NCBI RefSeq assembly: GCF_000785555.1
Contig: NZ_CP009129.1
Coordinates: 558,001-622,000, forward strand
Direction of reading: 5' to 3'
Length of the DNA: 64,000 nucleotides
From: Planococcus sp. PAMC 21323
GTDB lineage: Bacteria; Bacillota; Bacilli; Bacillales_A; Planococcaceae
The notes below the pieces were generated by a model, which saw only the letters and a program-made list of their open reading frames with translations, was not told where the DNA came from and ran no database searches. The position numbers and the translations under genes are program-made. Shown here piece after piece: positions 17,197 through 25,852 of this stretch; positions within the stretch are counted from its first letter, which is position 1; the number at the start of each line of letters is the position of its first letter.

Positions 17197-18372
17197 TTGA
17201 AAAAGCAAGCACAAGAGTTGTTTGAAGAGGTTCGCGCATTTAGACGGGATCTTCACGAGAATCCGGAATTGAGTGGCGAAGAAATAGAAACTTCTCTAAA
17301 AATACAAAAAAAATTAGATGAATATGGCATCGAGTATTCTACAGGATATGCCAAAACGGGCGTTCTCGGTGTAATTCAAGGTGGTAAGCCAGGAAAGACA
17401 GTGGGTTTACGTGCAGATATTGATGCTTTACCGATTTTAGAAAAAGCGGATGTGTCTTTTAAATCTAAATTTGATGGCAAAATGCATGCATGCGGTCATG
17501 ACGCGCATACGGCCATGTTGCTCGGAGTTGGGAAGTTACTGCATGAGCAGAAAGCTGATATTGCTGGAACGGTGTTATTAATTTTTCAGCCGGCTGAAGA
17601 AAATGCGCCTACTGGTGGTTCGGAACAGATGATGGCAGACGGCATTTTTGACCAATACAAACCGGATGTTTTAATAGCGCAGCACGTCTGGCCAGGTCTT
17701 CCAGCTGGGCAAGTCGGCGTTATCGACGGAGCCATCATGGGAAATTCTGACCGTTTTCAAGTAACGATTCACGGAGCGGGTGGGCACGCATCAATGCCTC
17801 ATCAAACTGTTGATGCGATTATTATTGCCACTCAAGTGATGTCTGCGGTCCAAACGATTGTTAGTCGAAACGCAAACCCGATGGATTCAGGTGTTATTAC
17901 GTTTGGGAAAATTACTGGGGGCTATCGCTATAACGTTGTGGCGGACACGGTTGTGCTTGAAGGAACCATTCGCTCACTCTCAGACGATACGAAAAAACTA
18001 TTGAAAAAACGATTCCATGAAGTGGTTCAAGGAACTGCTCAAATGATGGGCGGTTCATGTGACATCGATTATTCAGACGGTTATCCAGCGACGATTAATA
18101 CGAAACGCTGGGCCAAAGTAGTTCGGGAATCGGCAAAACGTCAATTAGGCGACAAGGGCACACCAGAAGTAATCGGAAGCATGGCTGGAGAAGATTTCGG
18201 TCGTTTCTTGAAAAAGTACGAAGGGGTTTATTATTGGCTCGGTACTTCAGTTGGTGAAAACCAAAAACCACTCCACGATCCAGGCTTTATGATCGATGAA
18301 CAAGCGTTGTTGGTTGGCACAGAACTGATGGCGAAAGCAGCGCTTGACGTGCTAGCCGAATTGAATAAATAG
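17197..18372 (+). CDS. M20-family amidohydrolase (hippurate hydrolase/N-acyl-amino-acid type)
   Basis: A metallo-amidohydrolase of 391 residues. It shows FRRDLHENPELSGEE at the start, GLRADIDALPI near 80, the metal motif HACGHDAHTAML near 105, QPAEENAPTGG near 135, and AGEDFGRFL near 330. These match the HipO/YxeP/IAA-amino-acid hydrolase group, which removes acyl groups from amino acids with two metal ions. The start is uncertain: the TTG at 17197 has AGGTGA 5 bases upstream, while the GTG at 17188 lies only 3 bases after GGAG. First gene of the operon running to 23777; the next gene starts 11 bases after its stop. Confidence 0.93.
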   Translation: MKKQAQELFEEVRAFRRDLHENPELSGEEIETSLKIQKKLDEYGIEYSTGYAKTGVLGVIQGGKPGKTVGLRADIDALPILEKADVSFKSKFDGKMHACGHDAHTAMLLGVGKLLHEQKADIAGTVLLIFQPAEENAPTGGSEQMMADGIFDQYKPDVLIAQHVWPGLPAGQVGVIDGAIMGNSDRFQVTIHGAGGHASMPHQTVDAIIIATQVMSAVQTIVSRNANPMDSGVITFGKITGGYRYNVVADTVVLEGTIRSLSDDTKKLLKKRFHEVVQGTAQMMGGSCDIDYSDGYPATINTKRWAKVVRESAKRQLGDKGTPEVIGSMAGEDFGRFLKKYEGVYYWLGTSVGENQKPLHDPGFMIDEQALLVGTELMAKAALDVLAELNK

Positions 18373-18383
18373 GAGGAACAGAC

Positions 18384-19700
18384 ATGGCAAATTCCATTGA
18401 ACAATTCATGGAAGAGATTGAGCCGTACGTGATTAAGCAAAGACGTGAGCGACACCAGTATCCGGAAATTGGCTTTGCGGAATATGTCACGACATATGAG
18501 TTGAGCGAACAATTAGTTGGAAAAGGATTTTCTCTTTTTTATGGAACAGAATTTTTAACCAGTGACCAGCGTATGGGTGTTCCGAACAATCAACTACTAA
18601 AAGAAAATGAACAGCGAGCACTCGAAATGGGCGTGCCACCTGAGTTTCTTGAAAAGATGAAAGGTGGACATACCGGGTTTGCCGCTGTTCTTGATACAGG
18701 CCGACCGGGACCGAATTTTGCTTATCGTTTTGATATTGATGCATTGCCAATTGAAGAAGCCGATTCTTTAGAACATGTGCCAGTACAACAAGGGTTCCGC
18801 TCTCAAGTTGCGGGAATGATGCATGCTTGTGGTCATGACGGTCATGCAGCTATTGGGCTCGGACTCGCCAGTTATTTATCGAAAGAAAAAGACAATATGC
18901 GTGGCAAGTTCACGATTTTATTCCAACCTGCAGAAGAAGGCGGGCGCGGAGCAAAAGCGATTGTTGATAAAGGGTGGCTGGATCACATTGATTATTTTAT
19001 GAGTGGCCATGTGGGCATTCATGATTTACCGTCCGGTACAGTCGCAGCGACGACGTCCAAGTTTTTGGCCAGTTCCAAAATCAATGCAAAATTTATTGGC
19101 AAGTCGGCGCATTCTGGATTAGAACCTAACGAAGGACGCAATGCATTACTTGCCGCCGCATCGGCCGCTTTACATTTACACAGCATTGCCAATCATAAAG
19201 ACGGAGCGACGCGTATCAATGTCGGCACCTTGCATGCAGGGGCCGGTCGCAATGTGATTGCAGACAAAGCTTTGATGGAAATCGAGACGCGCGGCGAGAC
19301 GAACGAATTGGATGCTTACATGCAAAAAAATGCTGAGCGCATCTTACAGGCCAGTGCCGCATTATACGATGTCGAGTTAGAACTTGAACATATGGGTAGA
19401 TCGGTATCGACAACTGCGGATCATGATTTCGCTAAAATCGTAGAGCAAGCGTGTGTATCGTCAACAAGTTTGAAGATTGTTCCACATTTGGAAATAGGCG
19501 CTTCAGAAGATGTGACGTATATGATCGAACGTGTACGCGAACAAGGCGGTAAAGCGACATTTATGATTTTTGCCAGTCCACTTCCTGCCGGTCATCATCA
19601 TCCACGTTTTGATTATGAAGAAAAAGCTTTGTTAGCTGGATTGGAAACAATTATCCGAACGACAGATTATTTATTGAAGGAGGATGGATTACGTGAATAG
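18384..19700 (+). CDS. M20-family amidohydrolase, AbgA-like
   Basis: A 438-residue protein, close in length to Escherichia coli AbgA (p-aminobenzoyl-glutamate hydrolase subunit A). It has RHQYPEIGFAEYVT at the start, then an insert with EMGVPPEFLEKMKGG before AYRFDIDALPIEE that distinguishes AbgA-type from HipO-type enzymes. Metal ligands: HACGHDGHAA near 148, QPAEEGGRGAK near 180. The ATG follows AGGAGG. In E. coli AbgA and AbgB act as a heterodimer on p-aminobenzoyl-glutamate, a folate breakdown product. Here the partner could be one of the two neighbouring M20 proteins; that is inference supported by the AbgT-type transporter in the same operon. Confidence 0.9.
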   Translation: MANSIEQFMEEIEPYVIKQRRERHQYPEIGFAEYVTTYELSEQLVGKGFSLFYGTEFLTSDQRMGVPNNQLLKENEQRALEMGVPPEFLEKMKGGHTGFAAVLDTGRPGPNFAYRFDIDALPIEEADSLEHVPVQQGFRSQVAGMMHACGHDGHAAIGLGLASYLSKEKDNMRGKFTILFQPAEEGGRGAKAIVDKGWLDHIDYFMSGHVGIHDLPSGTVAATTSKFLASSKINAKFIGKSAHSGLEPNEGRNALLAAASAALHLHSIANHKDGATRINVGTLHAGAGRNVIADKALMEIETRGETNELDAYMQKNAERILQASAALYDVELELEHMGRSVSTTADHDFAKIVEQACVSSTSLKIVPHLEIGASEDVTYMIERVREQGGKATFMIFASPLPAGHHHPRFDYEEKALLAGLETIIRTTDYLLKEDGLRE

Positions 19701-20931
19701 CTGGCTAATTGAGCATTTACAGCGGATGAATATGACCGACGCTTTAGTTAGACCAGAAGGGTTTACGCGAGAAGGCTATACGTCAGAAGAAACGAATGCC
19801 ATTAGAATCTTTAAAGAGATTGCCGGAGAACTCGGCTTAACTGTTAAAGAAGATGCGGTCGGAAATATCATCGCGCGCTGGGAAGTTCCGGGTGGCGAAG
19901 AGGCAGCGGTAGCAACTGGTTCTCATCTGGACACGGTGCCAAACGGTGGCGCATTTGACGGCGGGGCAGGTGTTGTCTGTAGCCTCGGCGCAGTTAAATT
20001 ACTGAAAGAAGCCGATTTCAGTCCAAAGCGACCGATTGAAGTGATTTGTTTCCGTTCGGAAGAATCTTCGCGATTTGGCGTATCAACGATTGGTAGTAAA
20101 GCGATGAGCGGGTTATTGGATCCTGCCATTGGAACGCTTAAAGACCAACACGGCATAACGCTTGCAGAAGCTGTTGAAAGCCAAGGTTTTCGCTGGGAAG
20201 ATTTACTCTCTGCGAAACGTTCAAAAGAAGAATTGAAAAGTTTTGTTGAATTGCATATTGAACAAGGGATGCATATCGTTGAGCATGAAAAAAATTACGG
20301 AATCGTCAAAGGCGTGGCTTGTCCGATCCGGTTAGCGGTTACGTTTAATGGCAAAGCGGGACATACCGGCACAACGCCAATGGATCGTAGACAAGATGCT
20401 TTGGCAGCAGCTGCTCCTTTTGTTTCGTTTGTTCAAGAAACGGCTCTTCAACTAAATGATGTGTACGAAAAACCACTAGTGGCGACAGTGAGTACATTGA
20501 CAGCTTCTCCAAATTCGATGAATGTGATTCCGCAAACGGTTACAGCTGGAGTGGATATTCGCAGTGTCGATGATCTTTTGAAAAAGAAAATGGCAGATGC
20601 GATACAAAGTGAAGTAGCGCGTATTGAACAAGTAACTGGCGTATCGGTCACTATCGAAGTATTGGTCAACAATCCATCTGTTTTACTCGATGAAACGATA
20701 GCGGAGCAGTTGTTTGACGCGGGCAACCAAGAAGCGTATTTGGCACACCGGATGGATAGTGGTGCTGGACACGATGTCATGAATATGGCACAAATGTGGC
20801 CGAGCGGGTTGCTGTTTATCCCTTGTAAAGACGGTTTGAGTCATCATCCGGATGAACACGCAACTGTTGAAGATTTGAAGATGGGCTCAGAATTACTAGC
20901 CCGTTATTTGATGGAGGCAACGAAGATATGA
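19693..20931 (+). CDS. Zn-dependent hydrolase of the N-carbamoyl-amino-acid/allantoate amidohydrolase type
   Basis: A 412-residue member of the hydantoinase/carbamoylase branch of M20. The metal-binding motif GSHLDTVPNGGAFDGGAGV lies near 76-94, FRSEESSRFG near 118, HIEQG near 190, GHTGTTPMDRRQDA near 220 and SGAGHDVMNMA near 350. Relatives remove carbamoyl or ureido groups (AmaB, HyuC, AllC). The GTG at 19693 is preferred because AAGGAGG lies directly before the alternative ATG at 19684; with GTG the spacing is 9 bases and the gene overlaps the preceding one by 8 bases, indicating translational coupling. The next gene overlaps its stop by 4 bases. Confidence 0.92.
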   Translation: MNSWLIEHLQRMNMTDALVRPEGFTREGYTSEETNAIRIFKEIAGELGLTVKEDAVGNIIARWEVPGGEEAAVATGSHLDTVPNGGAFDGGAGVVCSLGAVKLLKEADFSPKRPIEVICFRSEESSRFGVSTIGSKAMSGLLDPAIGTLKDQHGITLAEAVESQGFRWEDLLSAKRSKEELKSFVELHIEQGMHIVEHEKNYGIVKGVACPIRLAVTFNGKAGHTGTTPMDRRQDALAAAAPFVSFVQETALQLNDVYEKPLVATVSTLTASPNSMNVIPQTVTAGVDIRSVDDLLKKKMADAIQSEVARIEQVTGVSVTIEVLVNNPSVLLDETIAEQLFDAGNQEAYLAHRMDSGAGHDVMNMAQMWPSGLLFIPCKDGLSHHPDEHATVEDLKMGSELLARYLMEATKI

Positions 20932-22247
20932 CAGAAATCGTGAAAGTCGGATTAATCGGACCTAAAGACTCGGTTAATGAAACGATGAAAGCGGCCGGCA
21001 GTTTAGACGGCATCGAACTAATCCCCTTTGTTTATGAGAAAACTGAGGAAACAAAAGAAATTATTCATGAAAATTCAGCCCGTATTGGTCATTGGCTATT
21101 TTCAGGGCCGGCGCCTTATCACTTCGCATTAAAAGAAAAGTTAATCGAAGCGGATCACGCGGATTATATTTTGCTGCATGGGTCGAGTTTACTCGGCACG
21201 ATGCTGGACGCGATTATGCAGGAAGGTACAGTGTTATCGAGCATTAGCGTCGATTCGGTTCCGCGCCGAGAAGTATTGAAAATGCTGAAGGATTTCGATC
21301 TGGAAAAGATGAAAATCCATACTGCTCCGGAACTCGGTTATATTCCTGCCGAAGAACTGGTCGATTACCATGAAGCACTTTATCGTTCAGGTGAAATACA
21401 GGTAGCACTAACTTGTCTGAATGCCACCTATAATTCCTTAAAGGAAAGAGGCGTGCCGGTTTACCGGATTAATGTATCGGAACTAGCGGCGCACCGAGCG
21501 ATATCCGTTATTAAAGAAAGAAGCTTGTCTGATCTTTACCGAATGAAGCAATTAGCGATGATTGGCATCGAAATCATTTACCCAAGCCAAGCGCAACAAC
21601 GCAAGACGCCGTTTAAAATTGAACGCCAAGAACTCGCCACCAATCGTGTGCTCATCGATTTTGCTGAGGAAGTAAAAGGTTCCAAAGTGAGCATGGGGAA
21701 TGGTGTTTATTTCATCTATACAACGCGAGGTGAATTAGAGCTTTACGGCAAGTCCCACCATTTAAAAGAATTGCAAGAAGAAATTTTTGCCAACAGCAAT
21801 ATGCACGTCCGCATTGGTGTAGGCTACGGCAGAACAGTTACAGATTCCGAACAAAACGTCCGATTGGCGCTAGATTATATTCGCGAGAAAGATAGTGGCA
21901 TCATCATCAATATTGACGAAGGTGGAAAAGTAACAGAAATCAATTCAATCGGAGATCAGCTTCATTATAGTCGGCGTAGTAGTGATGCGAAATGGCAGGA
22001 AGCGTTAAAAGATGCAGCCATTAGCCAAACCTTAGTCGCGCGTATTGAATCACTGTCCCATCACTATGCAAAAGAAGAAATCACAGCACTGGAGTTGTCG
22101 CAATGGATGAATAGCACCGAACGCAATGCACGCAGAATTTTGACAGAACTTGAAAGTGTCGGCGTAGCAGAAGTGTCGGGGGAAGAATCTGGCCGAAGAG
22201 GGCGTCCGCGGAAATTATACCGCTTACTGTTCGGCAAAGATAACTAA
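20928..22247 (+). CDS. Probable transcriptional regulator with cyclase-like (GGDEF/GTP-cyclohydrolase-III-like) and C-terminal winged-helix domains
   Basis: 439 residues, no membrane segment. The N-terminal half (1-230) begins VKVGLIGPKDSVNE and looks like an alpha/beta sensor domain. Residues about 235-350 contain HVRIGVGYGRTVTDSEQNV, resembling the degenerate GGDEF-like fold seen in CdaR/PucR regulators and GTP cyclohydrolase III. Residues about 370-435 hold a winged helix (ALELSQWMNSTERNARRILTELESVG) with the basic tail GRRGRPRKLYRL. ATGA overlap with the carbamoylase gene and GGAGG upstream show it is part of the operon. It probably controls the operon in response to its substrate. I do not recognise a named family; the domain assignments are from motif reading. 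Confidence 0.65.
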   Translation: MTEIVKVGLIGPKDSVNETMKAAGSLDGIELIPFVYEKTEETKEIIHENSARIGHWLFSGPAPYHFALKEKLIEADHADYILLHGSSLLGTMLDAIMQEGTVLSSISVDSVPRREVLKMLKDFDLEKMKIHTAPELGYIPAEELVDYHEALYRSGEIQVALTCLNATYNSLKERGVPVYRINVSELAAHRAISVIKERSLSDLYRMKQLAMIGIEIIYPSQAQQRKTPFKIERQELATNRVLIDFAEEVKGSKVSMGNGVYFIYTTRGELELYGKSHHLKELQEEIFANSNMHVRIGVGYGRTVTDSEQNVRLALDYIREKDSGIIINIDEGGKVTEINSIGDQLHYSRRSSDAKWQEALKDAAISQTLVARIESLSHHYAKEEITALELSQWMNSTERNARRILTELESVGVAEVSGEESGRRGRPRKLYRLLFGKDN

Positions 22248-22262
22248 AGAGGAGGAATGGGT

Positions 22263-23777
22263 ATGACAGTATCGAAAGAAGAACAAGACAAAAAGGGATT
22301 TTTGAATTTTATTGAAAAATGGGGCAATCGCTTGCCCGATCCATTCTTTATCTTTGTATACTTAGCAGCATTTGTTGTCTTACTGTCATGGCTCGTTAGT
22401 TCGTTTGGTACGACCGTAATCCACCCGGGTACGGGAGAAGAAATGGCCATTCGCAGCATTGTTTCAGGAGAAGGAATTCGTTATATTCTGGCTGAAACCA
22501 TTAACAACTTCACAGGGTTTGCGCCACTCGGCCTTGTGCTTGTTATGATGCTCGGAATTGGATTGGCTGAACGAGTTGGTTTGATGGAAACAGCCATAAA
22601 GAAATCAATCTTGAATGCGCCAAAATCATTGATAACTTACGCGGTTATCTTTACAGGGATCATGGGGAACTTGGCATCGGATGCCGCATTTATCTTGGTG
22701 CCACCACTTGCTGCGCTAGTCTTTGTTTCGGTCGGCAGACATCCACTCGCAGGTCTAGCAGCTGGATTTGCCGGAACCGGCGCTGGATTTACAGCGAATA
22801 TGTTGATTACTGGAACAGATGCATTATTATCTGGGATTTCAACAGAAGCAGCACGTACGATTGATGAGACGTTTGTTGTAACACCTGTTGATAACTGGTA
22901 CTTCATGAGTGCATCCGTTATTATTATGGCAATTGTTGGGGCAATCATCACAGAGAAACTAATCGAGCCGCGCCTCGGTGAGTATACAGGTAAAATCCAT
23001 AAATCATTTGAACCCGTAACAAAGCTAGAAAACAAAGCTTTGTTAAATGCCTTGATTGCTGGGGTCGTGTACATTGGCCTCATCGCATTGTTATTGTTCT
23101 TCCCAGGTTCTCCTATTCGAAATGAAGAAGGCGGCATTATCCCGTCACCGTTTTTATCAGGTATCGTACCGATTACACTTTTCTTCTTTATCGCTGTTGC
23201 GATAGCATACGGTGTTACAGTGAAGAAAATTACAGAATCAAAAGATATTCCTATTTACATGGCAGAATCGATCAAAGACATGTCAGGCTATATTGTTCTC
23301 ATTTTTGCAGCGGCCCAGTTTATTAGTTACTTCAATTGGAGTAATCTTGGTATTTGGTTGGCTGTGAACAGCGCAGAATTCCTGACAAGCATTAATATGA
23401 CAGGCTTGCCAGTCATGGTCTCATTCAGTGTTCTCGCAGCATTATTAAATCTGTTAATTTTCAGTGGATCTGCGCAATGGGCGTTAATGGCGCCAATCTT
23501 TATCCCAATGTTCATGCTGCTTGATTATCACCCAGCATTTGTTCAATTGGCGTTCCGTATTGCCGATTCATCGACGAACATCATTACGCCGCTTAATCCG
23601 TACATTTTGATCGTCCTCGCCTTTATGCGTGAATACGATAAAAAAGCGGGACTGGGTACATTGATTTCGCTAATGCTTCCGTACAGCCTAATTTTCTTCG
23701 GTGTGTGGGTTATCATGATGATCATCTTTGCATTAACTGGACTTCCAATCGGACCAGGAATTAGTTTGCGGATGTAA
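22263..23777 (+). CDS. abgT: AbgT-family transporter
   Basis: A 504-residue membrane protein (E. coli AbgT is 508) with about 11-13 hydrophobic segments. Family signatures seen are WGNRLPDPFFIFVYL near the start, GIMGNLASDAAFILVPPL near 130, AGFAGTGAGFTANM near 165, and ADSSTNIITPLNPYILIVL near 440. AbgT proteins import p-aminobenzoyl-glutamate or, in some bacteria, export sulfonamides. The ATG at 22263 is chosen (GAGGAGG 7 bases upstream; the ATG at 22257 is too close). It is the last gene of the M20 operon and is followed by a very strong terminator. Family assignment is firm; the exact substrate is inferred from the AbgA-like neighbour. Confidence 0.93.
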   Translation: MTVSKEEQDKKGFLNFIEKWGNRLPDPFFIFVYLAAFVVLLSWLVSSFGTTVIHPGTGEEMAIRSIVSGEGIRYILAETINNFTGFAPLGLVLVMMLGIGLAERVGLMETAIKKSILNAPKSLITYAVIFTGIMGNLASDAAFILVPPLAALVFVSVGRHPLAGLAAGFAGTGAGFTANMLITGTDALLSGISTEAARTIDETFVVTPVDNWYFMSASVIIMAIVGAIITEKLIEPRLGEYTGKIHKSFEPVTKLENKALLNALIAGVVYIGLIALLLFFPGSPIRNEEGGIIPSPFLSGIVPITLFFFIAVAIAYGVTVKKITESKDIPIYMAESIKDMSGYIVLIFAAAQFISYFNWSNLGIWLAVNSAEFLTSINMTGLPVMVSFSVLAALLNLLIFSGSAQWALMAPIFIPMFMLLDYHPAFVQLAFRIADSSTNIITPLNPYILIVLAFMREYDKKAGLGTLISLMLPYSLIFFGVWVIMMIIFALTGLPIGPGISLRM

Positions 23778-23796
23778 ACTACTCATTAATAAAAGC

Positions 23797-23845
23797 TGCC
23801 TCACCATTGTTAGTTGTGTCTAACAGTGGTGAGGCAGTTTTTGTT
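23797..23845 (+). terminator. Terminator of the M20/AbgT operon
   Basis: A long near-perfect stem of about 18 bp (CTGCCTCACCATTGTTAG with CTAACAGTGGTGAGGCAG) and a T-rich tail, 20 bases after the abgT stop. Confidence 0.95.
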
Positions 23846-23849
23846 GTGA

Positions 23850-23958
23850 AAAAAACGCTCTGGACGCTTTGGGGATGGCTCCCGCGAGAAGTCAGGAAAA
23901 CCACCTGTCTTCTCGCTTCGCCCACCCCGTGGACGCGCCTTCGCTAGTGTCCTGTTTT
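23850..23958. repeat. GC-rich imperfect palindromic element (REP/MITE-like)
   Basis: About 105 bases much richer in G and C than the flanks. The core hairpin GCGAGAAGTCAGG/CCTGTCTTCTCGC (23884-23896 with 23904-23916) is flanked by an outer imperfect pairing GGGGATGGC/GCCCACCCC and by two GGACGC copies. It has no T tail of its own and follows a complete terminator, so it is not the operon terminator. It looks like a mobile or repeated intergenic palindrome; other copies would lie outside this window. Confidence 0.6.
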
Positions 23959-24015
23959 TTCGTTTTTTAGTTAAGAACATCAGCCTAATTCCTATTTGGT
24001 TATCATGTAACCTTC

Positions 24016-24041
24016 GTTTCAATCTATGTGCCAACGGGTAA
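24016..24041 (+). promoter_or_regulatory. Sigma-B-type promoter before the DUF421 gene
   Basis: GTTTCA at 24016-24021, a 14-base spacer, then GGGTAA at 24036-24041, matching the GTTTNN-N14-GGGWAN consensus of general-stress sigma factor B. It lies 38 bases upstream of the ATG at 24080. Confidence 0.65.
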
Positions 24042-24079
24042 CTTTGAATAAACTTCTTGTTTTGAGAGGACGTGAAAAT

Positions 24080-24601
24080 ATGCTAGATACACTATTATTT
24101 GATGGATGGAAAAGCATTTTTCGTGTGGCGGTTATGTGTTTGCTGGCCTATCCTTTTCTTATTTTACTGCTCCGTTTGTTTGGAAAACGGTCGCTTACAA
24201 AAGTGAATATTTTTGATTTCATCATAACGGTAACATACGGCGCTACCTTGTCGAGCATTATCACGAGTGAGAAAGTATCTTTTGCAGACGGTGTTGTTGT
24301 GTTTGTGATGCTGACATTGCTTCAGTTTATTGTCACGAAACTAGCCGTGAAATCGAAAAGTTTTTCGGATTTTATAAAAGCCACCCCGACATTTTTATAT
24401 TACGAAGATGAATTTAATGAAAAGTTGTTGTTAAAAGAACATCTGCGAAAAGAAGATTTAAGAGCGAAGGTACGTCAAGAAGGGCTAAGTTCTTTTGAGA
24501 AAGTAGAAGCTATCGTGCTCGAAGGAGACGGCTCGGTGTCTGTTATTAAAAAAGAAGATGTGCAATCTAAGGATGCATTAGAAGGTGTAGCCAAGCAATA
24601 A
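24080..24601 (+). CDS. DUF421-domain membrane protein (YetF family)
   Basis: A 173-residue protein. Two or three N-terminal hydrophobic segments (about 10-85) include RLFGKRSLTKVNIFDFIITVTYG, the signature of DUF421, then a cytosolic domain with TPTFLYYEDEFNEKLLLKEHLRKEDL and DGSVSVIKKED. The length is slightly short of typical YetF-type proteins (about 200-230). The ATG at 24080 has GAGAGGA 9 bases upstream; the longer ORF start at 24026 lacks a site and would overlap the promoter. A sigma-B-like promoter upstream suggests stress induction. The molecular function of the family is unknown. Confidence 0.9.
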   Translation: MLDTLLFDGWKSIFRVAVMCLLAYPFLILLLRLFGKRSLTKVNIFDFIITVTYGATLSSIITSEKVSFADGVVVFVMLTLLQFIVTKLAVKSKSFSDFIKATPTFLYYEDEFNEKLLLKEHLRKEDLRAKVRQEGLSSFEKVEAIVLEGDGSVSVIKKEDVQSKDALEGVAKQ

Positions 24602-24669
24602 CTGGGGATTAAAGTTTTCTATAGTCTAAAGTGAAAATCTATTTTGAAAGTTGTCCCCCTAGTCAGTTT

Positions 24670-24695
24670 GTTTAAACACAAAAGCATTCGGGAAC
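24670..24695 (+). promoter_or_regulatory. Sigma-B-type promoter before the DJ-1/PfpI gene
   Basis: GTTTAA at 24670-24675, a 14-base spacer and GGGAAC at 24690-24695. The -35 is a perfect sigma-B match and the -10 matches five of six. It lies 45 bases upstream of the ATG at 24740. Confidence 0.7.
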
Positions 24696-24739
24696 AACTA
24701 GTATTAGGATGATTTATAACCTAGAGGAGGAAACTCAAC

Positions 24740-25417
24740 ATGGCAAAAGTTTTAGCAGTATTATCAAGTGGACATAAGGATACAGAAAATAATTACGAAA
24801 CTGGCTGGTGGGCAGAAGAGTTATTCGCACCGAAAGAAATTTTAGAAAAAGCAGGACATCAAGTAGATTTAGCTTCACCACTAGGTGGCAAACCGACGTT
24901 AGATAAAGTCAGCATTAGCGAAGAAGCAGATCCAGACGGCAAATACAAAAAAATGTACGAATCGGGAATCGCAGATCACACAACTGCTCTTTCAGAAGTA
25001 GAAGCAAAAGAGTATGACGTAGTATTTATCGTTGGTGGTCACGGGGCTATGTACGACCTGGCTGAAAGTCAAGAACTGCGTGATATCATCAATACGGTTT
25101 ACGACAACGGAAATATCGTTTCGGCTGTATGTCATGGACCAGCTCCATTAGTTTGGACAATGCGTCCAGATGGCAAGAGCATCATCGATGGCTTAGACGT
25201 AACAGGCTATCCAGAAGCGGTTGAACCTGAAGGTCTTCCAGCTATTCTCCCATTTAGCTTAGAAGCGAAAATGGCTGAAGTGGCAAACTATAGCGCTGAC
25301 AATAAAGTGGTATGGGGTAACGATCAATTAGTTACTGGCCGCGATCCATTCTCTGCTGAAGAATTAGCAGAAGAATTGGTGAAAGCTTTAGAAAAACGAA
25401 ACAACAAAGGAAACTAA
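24740..25417 (+). CDS. DJ-1/PfpI (type 1 glutamine amidotransferase-like) stress protein
   Basis: A 225-residue cytosolic protein of the Hsp31-like branch of DJ-1/PfpI. The nucleophile elbow reads VSAVCHGPAPLV, near residue 132 (Cys followed by His). VVFIVGGHGAMYDL near 95 and a conserved Glu early in the chain (GWWAEELFAP) complete the usual active site. Relatives act as deglycases, glyoxalases or chaperones. Bacillus YfkM, of the same superfamily, is a general stress protein, which agrees with the sigma-B-like promoter here. The ATG follows GAGGAGG. The next gene starts 3 bases after its stop, so the two are one operon. Confidence 0.92.
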   Translation: MAKVLAVLSSGHKDTENNYETGWWAEELFAPKEILEKAGHQVDLASPLGGKPTLDKVSISEEADPDGKYKKMYESGIADHTTALSEVEAKEYDVVFIVGGHGAMYDLAESQELRDIINTVYDNGNIVSAVCHGPAPLVWTMRPDGKSIIDGLDVTGYPEAVEPEGLPAILPFSLEAKMAEVANYSADNKVVWGNDQLVTGRDPFSAEELAEELVKALEKRNNKGN

Positions 25418-25420
25418 CTG

Positions 25421-25705
25421 ATGGAATCTATCGTCATTACCGCGATTTTAAAGCCAAAAGAAAACATGGCAGATCAATTATTGACGGAATTGAACAAAGT
25501 TCTAGAAGCTTCCCGAGCAGAAGCGGGTTGCTTAAACTATGTTCTCCATCAATCGATCGAAGATGACACCTTTGTCCTTCACGAAACGTGGAAAGACAAA
25601 GGCGCACTGGAGAGTCATGTTGCTTCTCAGCATTACCAAGAATACCGTGCGAATACGGCGGACTTGGTTGCAAGACGAGAAGTTTTTAAGTTAAAGACTG
25701 TCTAA
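25421..25705 (+). CDS. ABM-domain putative quinol monooxygenase
   Basis: A 94-residue ferredoxin-like small protein. ITAILKPKENMADQL at the start and SRAEAGCLNYVLHQS, DDTFVLHETWKD, and HYQEYRA are the characteristic pattern of the antibiotic biosynthesis monooxygenase (ABM) family, compare YgiN/YczJ. Such proteins oxidise quinols or related aromatics without cofactor, usually as dimers. The start lies 3 bases after the DJ-1-type gene, so the two are co-transcribed from the sigma-B-like promoter. Terminator at 25736. Confidence 0.92.
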   Translation: MESIVITAILKPKENMADQLLTELNKVLEASRAEAGCLNYVLHQSIEDDTFVLHETWKDKGALESHVASQHYQEYRANTADLVARREVFKLKTV

Positions 25706-25735
25706 CAATATGTGAAACTTCATAACTACTACATG

Positions 25736-25776
25736 CAGCACTTTGTGATGATTCATCGCAGAGTGCTGTTTTTTTG
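25736..25776 (+). terminator. Terminator of the stress protein operon
   Basis: The stem CAGCACT/AGTGCTG extended by weaker pairs around GTGATGATTCATCGC, then seven T residues. Confidence 0.9.
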
Positions 25777-25852
25777 ATTTAATAGTAAGAGACTAAAAAA
25801 CTTCTGACAATAAGATTCAATTTCAGTGATTAATTAGTAGTTAAATAAACAT

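Noticed and set aside
22637-23137. 166-codon minus-strand frame inside the AbgT-type gene
   Set aside because: A shadow of a strongly conserved transporter frame; no start signal.
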